Shown here piece by piece: positions 61,283 through 64,000 of a stretch of 64,000 nucleotides of DNA. Every line of letters starts with the position of its first letter. Position 1 is the first letter of the stretch. A program made the position numbers and the translations under genes. Below the pieces are notes generated by a model. It was given only the letters and a program-made list of their open reading frames with translations, was not told the origin of the DNA and made no database searches. Source of the stretch: Rhodocyclaceae bacterium (lineage in GTDB: Bacteria; Pseudomonadota; Gammaproteobacteria; Burkholderiales; Rhodocyclaceae); NCBI GenBank assembly GCA_016791105.1, contig JAEUNM010000001.1:29591-93590 (forward strand). The letters are read 5' to 3'.

Positions 61283-61308
61283 GAAAAAGCCGCGCTCACG
61301 GCGCGGCC
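61283..61308 (-). terminator. Rho-independent terminator of fadL gene
   Basis: On the minus strand: GCCGCGC, TCACG-type loop, GCGCGGC, then TTTTTCAT. A perfect seven-base GC stem with a T-run, 40 bases after the fadL stop and 27 bases before the crotonase start, so the crotonase probably has its own promoter or depends on read-through. Confidence 0.82.
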
Positions 61309-61347
61309 TGAAATTATGCGCCACGCGCCCGCAGGCGCGTGGAAAGC

Positions 61348-62637
61348 TCAGAAACTTTGCGAATATTGCGCGCCCAGGATGATTACGTTGGCGCCGTTGT
61401 AGTCGCCACTAAGCAAACCTTTCGTTGCGGGGCTGCCCTGGTTATTGTTGATTGTCGGCTTGCGCATGAACAGATAGGCCAAGCCGAAATCGACCGCCCC
61501 GGGCATGCCGGCCGGCTTCCATTGGGCGCCTGCCGACAGCCAAAAGCGGTCGTTGTCGGGCAAACGTGACAGGCGATGCGTATCCCCAACGGGCGATTGG
61601 TCGTAAGCAAGCCCGAAACGGAATTTCCACGCCTGACTGTAGAGATAGTTGCCGCCGAAAGCAACGCGGACGGTATTGCGCCATTCCAGAACTTCGCGGG
61701 TTAGTAGCGGTCCGCTGGTGCGGTAAATTGCGAGTTCCTGCAGCTTCGACCAACCGGTCCATTGCAGGTCGCCGAGCATTTCCCACTTGTCGCTGAGCTT
61801 TTGCGCAACACTGATCGTAAAGCTGTCGGGTAACTTTACTTTTGCCTGGATGTCGCCATTCAGGGCGCCGCCGAATGCATCGAGTTTGAAATTGCCCTTC
61901 AGGTCGTACTTGACGGCAGAACGGTAAGCCAAACCCAGACGCATGTTTTGTGAAAGTTGGAAGATGGCGCCGAGGTTGTAACCCCAGGCATTGTCATCTC
62001 CCTCGATTTTTCCCGCCGCCTCAGCCGGGGCTCCGGTGACCACCTGATTTCGCAGATCGGCTTCCAGTCGCTGATAATTGATACCAAACCCGAACGCCAT
62101 CCGTTCGTTGGGGCGGAACGAAATGGAAGGGTTTACATTGATTGTCTTGATTTCGGAGCGCGTAGCCTGAAAGCGGCCAACCCAGTCTTTGTCGTATTCG
62201 GTTTTCAGGCCGAAAGGAGCCCCCACTCCCACGCCCACGCTGATCTTGTCATTTATGGGCATGGCGAAATAAACGGCCGGCACGATATTCCAACTTCCGA
62301 TGTCGCCGCCATTACCGCCGTATGGGAATGGACCCGGGGGCGCCAGTCCGAGCGTTGCAGGGCTACTGTTACCGGCATTGTGAAACGTTGCACTGGGCCG
62401 CACGAGATCGATGCTGCCCGCAAAATGCATTTTCCCTGCGGGAAGAAATGCCATACCTGCTGGATTCGAAAAAATCGTGCTGGCGTCTTCTGCAGATGCT
62501 GCCGTCCCGGCGAATGCATTGCCTATCCCGCTTGCGTTCTGTTCGAGCAATGCAAAGCCGGCCGCGCCGGCGCTGCCGGCAAAGCTGCCGGCGATCAGTG
62601 TGGGTAACAGACGGCGTGCCAAGTTCTGTACGGACAT
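61348..62637 (-). CDS. fadL: Outer-membrane long-chain fatty acid porin FadL/TodX family
   Basis: A 429-residue beta-barrel protein. Signal peptide 1-25, then the FadL hallmark GFALLEQNASGIGNAFAGTA followed by EDASTIFSNPAGMAFLPAG, alternating beta strands, and a C-terminal aromatic strand ending YSQSF (terminal Phe for outer-membrane insertion). It carries hydrophobic compounds (long-chain fatty acids or aromatics) across the outer membrane. TGGAGGAG lies six bases before the ATG. Neighbouring crotonase and acyl-CoA thioesterase genes fit fatty acid or aromatic acid use. Confidence 0.93.
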   Translation of the reverse strand: MSVQNLARRLLPTLIAGSFAGSAGAAGFALLEQNASGIGNAFAGTAASAEDASTIFSNPAGMAFLPAGKMHFAGSIDLVRPSATFHNAGNSSPATLGLAPPGPFPYGGNGGDIGSWNIVPAVYFAMPINDKISVGVGVGAPFGLKTEYDKDWVGRFQATRSEIKTINVNPSISFRPNERMAFGFGINYQRLEADLRNQVVTGAPAEAAGKIEGDDNAWGYNLGAIFQLSQNMRLGLAYRSAVKYDLKGNFKLDAFGGALNGDIQAKVKLPDSFTISVAQKLSDKWEMLGDLQWTGWSKLQELAIYRTSGPLLTREVLEWRNTVRVAFGGNYLYSQAWKFRFGLAYDQSPVGDTHRLSRLPDNDRFWLSAGAQWKPAGMPGAVDFGLAYLFMRKPTINNNQGSPATKGLLSGDYNGANVIILGAQYSQSF

Positions 62638-62796
62638 TTCGTTCTCCTCCAGGATTGAATCTTTATAGGCGCCGGCAGGGTGCGGAGCACGGCCGGCGCA
62701 ACCGAGCCCCTTGTGGCAAATTTCAAACCAGTTTACGGCGCCGTGCAAGCGGAAGCTGCGCAAACGGCCCTGGTCGAGCGCGCCTCTTGGGGGTTT

Positions 62797-63189
62797 TTAC
62801 GACTCCGGCGGCAGTTCGCGCTTGCTGCCGTCGGCGTTCAGGGCGACGTAAGTCAGCGTGGCTTCGGTGACTTTCACGACCTCCTTGCAGTCCGGCCCGC
62901 GTTCGGCGAACACCTGGACGTCCACAGTGATCGACGTGCGGCCCACCTTCACCACTTCGGCGAAAAAGCTCACCAGGTCACCCACTGCCACCGGTTGTTT
63001 GAACAGGAAGGAATTGACCGCCACGGAGGCGACGCGCCCTTGCGCACGGCGTACCGCCGGGATCGAGCCGGCGACATCGACCTGGGCCATGATCCAGCCA
63101 CCGAAAATGTCGCCGTGCGGATTGGTGTCCGCCGGCATGGGAACGACGCGCAGTGCGGGGTCCAGCGCGGGCAAATTGCATTGGCTCAT
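62797..63189 (-). CDS. Acyl-CoA thioesterase, YciA-like hotdog fold
   Basis: A 130-residue single hotdog domain with MPADTNPHGDIFGGWIMAQVDVAGSI (Asn, His and Gly-Asp of the YciA active site), VAVNSFLFKQPVAVGDLVSF and VTEATLTYVAL. YciA-type enzymes hydrolyse a broad range of acyl-CoAs in the cytoplasm and form hexamers. The start MSQCNLPALDP was chosen because the domain begins there; an in-frame extension of 56 codons upstream has no family match. The gap to the fadL start is 159 bases. Confidence 0.9.
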   Translation of the reverse strand: MSQCNLPALDPALRVVPMPADTNPHGDIFGGWIMAQVDVAGSIPAVRRAQGRVASVAVNSFLFKQPVAVGDLVSFFAEVVKVGRTSITVDVQVFAERGPDCKEVVKVTEATLTYVALNADGSKRELPPES

Positions 63190-63696
63190 GGGGGTTCCTT
63201 GGTTGGTATTGGTGCGGTGCGGTAAGGTAAATGTCGGCAGACTGCTTGCGCCGGCGCAGTCAGCTACGGTGGCATGCGTTTGCAATCCCGAAATCAGCCA
63301 GACGGCATGATTCCATCGAGTTGCGCGCATTGCGTCCGCGGCCTCTGACCGGTGCAATCATGCGATGCAGTGTCAGCCCGGCCGCGTGTTGCCGGCAATC
63401 GGAGCGCCGGCGGCCGCGGCGATGATGTTGCGCATATTACCCTTGCGCCCGTCGGCGTGGTGCGCGCGTCACATGCTGGTTCAGGCTGCCGCCGCTCCTG
63501 CTGCATCGCCGCAACACTGCCGTCATGATCTGCCGCCCGGCTGTTCCGGATACCAGCCAGCTTACCGTGTTTGCCTGCCACGTATCGATTTATTAGCCTT
63601 GTGTTACGCCGGCTTTGCCGGCGCCAGCCGGGCCGGGTATCGCAGAGGAGAGTGCGCGGCCCACATGTCGCGCGCGCGGCATGTCCTGAAAATCAA
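63190..63696. other. Intergenic region, no gene seen
   Basis: About 500 bases between the thioesterase gene and the broken enzyme gene. No reading frame has a credible start plus recognisable content. It contains a GCCGGCTTTGCCGGC inverted repeat near 63609-63623, the same short palindrome as near 49112. Confidence 0.6.
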
Positions 63697-63710
63697 AAGG
63701 AGGAGTTCGC

Positions 63711-63889
63711 ATGTCTACCGAAACCGCCGGCGGCAAAAAGGCGTTGCCGAACTGGTCGCGCGCTTTCTGATTGCGCGCGGCGTCGATCGCATTAATGGCA
63801 TCCAGGGCGGCCATATCCAGCCCATCTGGGACTGGTTGGGCCGCCTGCGGGTGCGCATCATCCTACATTCCTCAGTTGGACGCGCCTGA
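63711..63889 (+). pseudogene. N-terminal remnant of thiamine-diphosphate enzyme, frameshifted
   Basis: A very strong AAGGAGGAG site precedes ATG 63711 ([10 protein letters not shown]), but this frame stops after 19 codons. Shifting by one base inside the AAAAA run near 63733 gives [14 protein letters not shown], then [20 protein letters not shown], then RLRVRII. This matches the start of acetolactate-synthase-like thiamine-diphosphate enzymes (N-terminal pyrimidine-binding domain). After RVRII the similarity ends and a stop follows at 63887. Restoring six A instead of five repairs the first break, so it is either a real homopolymer mutation or a sequencing error; the loss after RVRII needs a second event. 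Family assignment is from memory of the motif. Confidence 0.6.
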
Positions 63890-64000
63890 GGGTGCGGCGG
63901 GCGCGTTGCCTGCCTAGGCGCGACGAGGCGGCAGGGCCGCCCCCTGCAACGAGGAGCAACAACGGCAGGCGGCGCGCCCGTCGTGCCATCGGGTGCGTAG

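Overview
The window is GC-rich, gene-dense chromosomal DNA of a Gram-negative bacterium, most likely a betaproteobacterium. The basis is family-level resemblance: a BPSS1780-type membrane protein, an NhaR-type regulator, the betaproteobacterial form of PfkB kinase (FGGCAGNIAYNL), a long-form LeuA, a recC-recB-recD operon, a PEP-CTERM protein and a FadL porin. No rRNA, tRNA, CRISPR array or intact insertion sequence was recognised. Protein functions come from reading motifs; no database search was run.

Layout. (1) 1-2720, minus strand: a secreted di-heme c-type cytochrome followed by the start of a lipoprotein gene that leaves the window. (2) 3004-11737, plus strand: a tightly overlapping operon for an atypical type II secretion system. 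It encodes a major pseudopilin, GspF, GspE, three PilM/PilN/PilO-like inner-membrane proteins, a GspC-like protein, a lipoprotein secretin with a cohesin-like tail, and two more pseudopilins. (3) 11765-15469: a PfkB-family kinase and a membrane-bound c-di-GMP enzyme with a periplasmic sensor, intact GGDEF and EAL motifs and an intact inhibitory site. (4) 15554-36945, plus strand: a 21-kb surface-polysaccharide cluster. It holds four methyltransferases, two two-domain oxidoreductases, an asparagine-synthase-type amidotransferase, two heparinase II/III-type proteins, a flippase, two glycosyltransferases, a sugar 4-reductase, a small phosphoglycosyl transferase and a WbpM-type 4,6-dehydratase. 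The last three plausibly make and load the first sugar on the lipid carrier. (5) 37046-39742, minus: a large FecR/DUF6600-like protein with a duplicated proline-rich tail. (6) 39923-48740, minus: recC, recB, recD. (7) 49236-49980: a compact unit with its own promoter, a foldable leader, two related ~63-residue proteins of unknown function, an intervening hairpin and a terminator. This is the best candidate here for something undescribed. (8) 50247-57246: RDD protein, BPSS1780 protein, CysQ, TerC, NhaR, and leuA preceded by a leucine-rich short ORF. (9) 57249-58913: an array of 158-bp tandem repeats, then a PEP-CTERM protein gene with a near-perfect sigma-54 promoter. (10) 59487-64000: a Uma2-family protein, a crotonase, FadL, a YciA-type thioesterase, and a frameshifted remnant of a thiamine-diphosphate enzyme.

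The polysaccharide cluster, the c-di-GMP enzyme, the secretion system and the sigma-54-driven PEP-CTERM protein together suggest a surface or floc/biofilm-forming lifestyle. That link is inference; no exosortase gene is in the window. A family of GC-rich palindromic repeats is scattered through the right-hand third and has been amplified into the 158-bp array.
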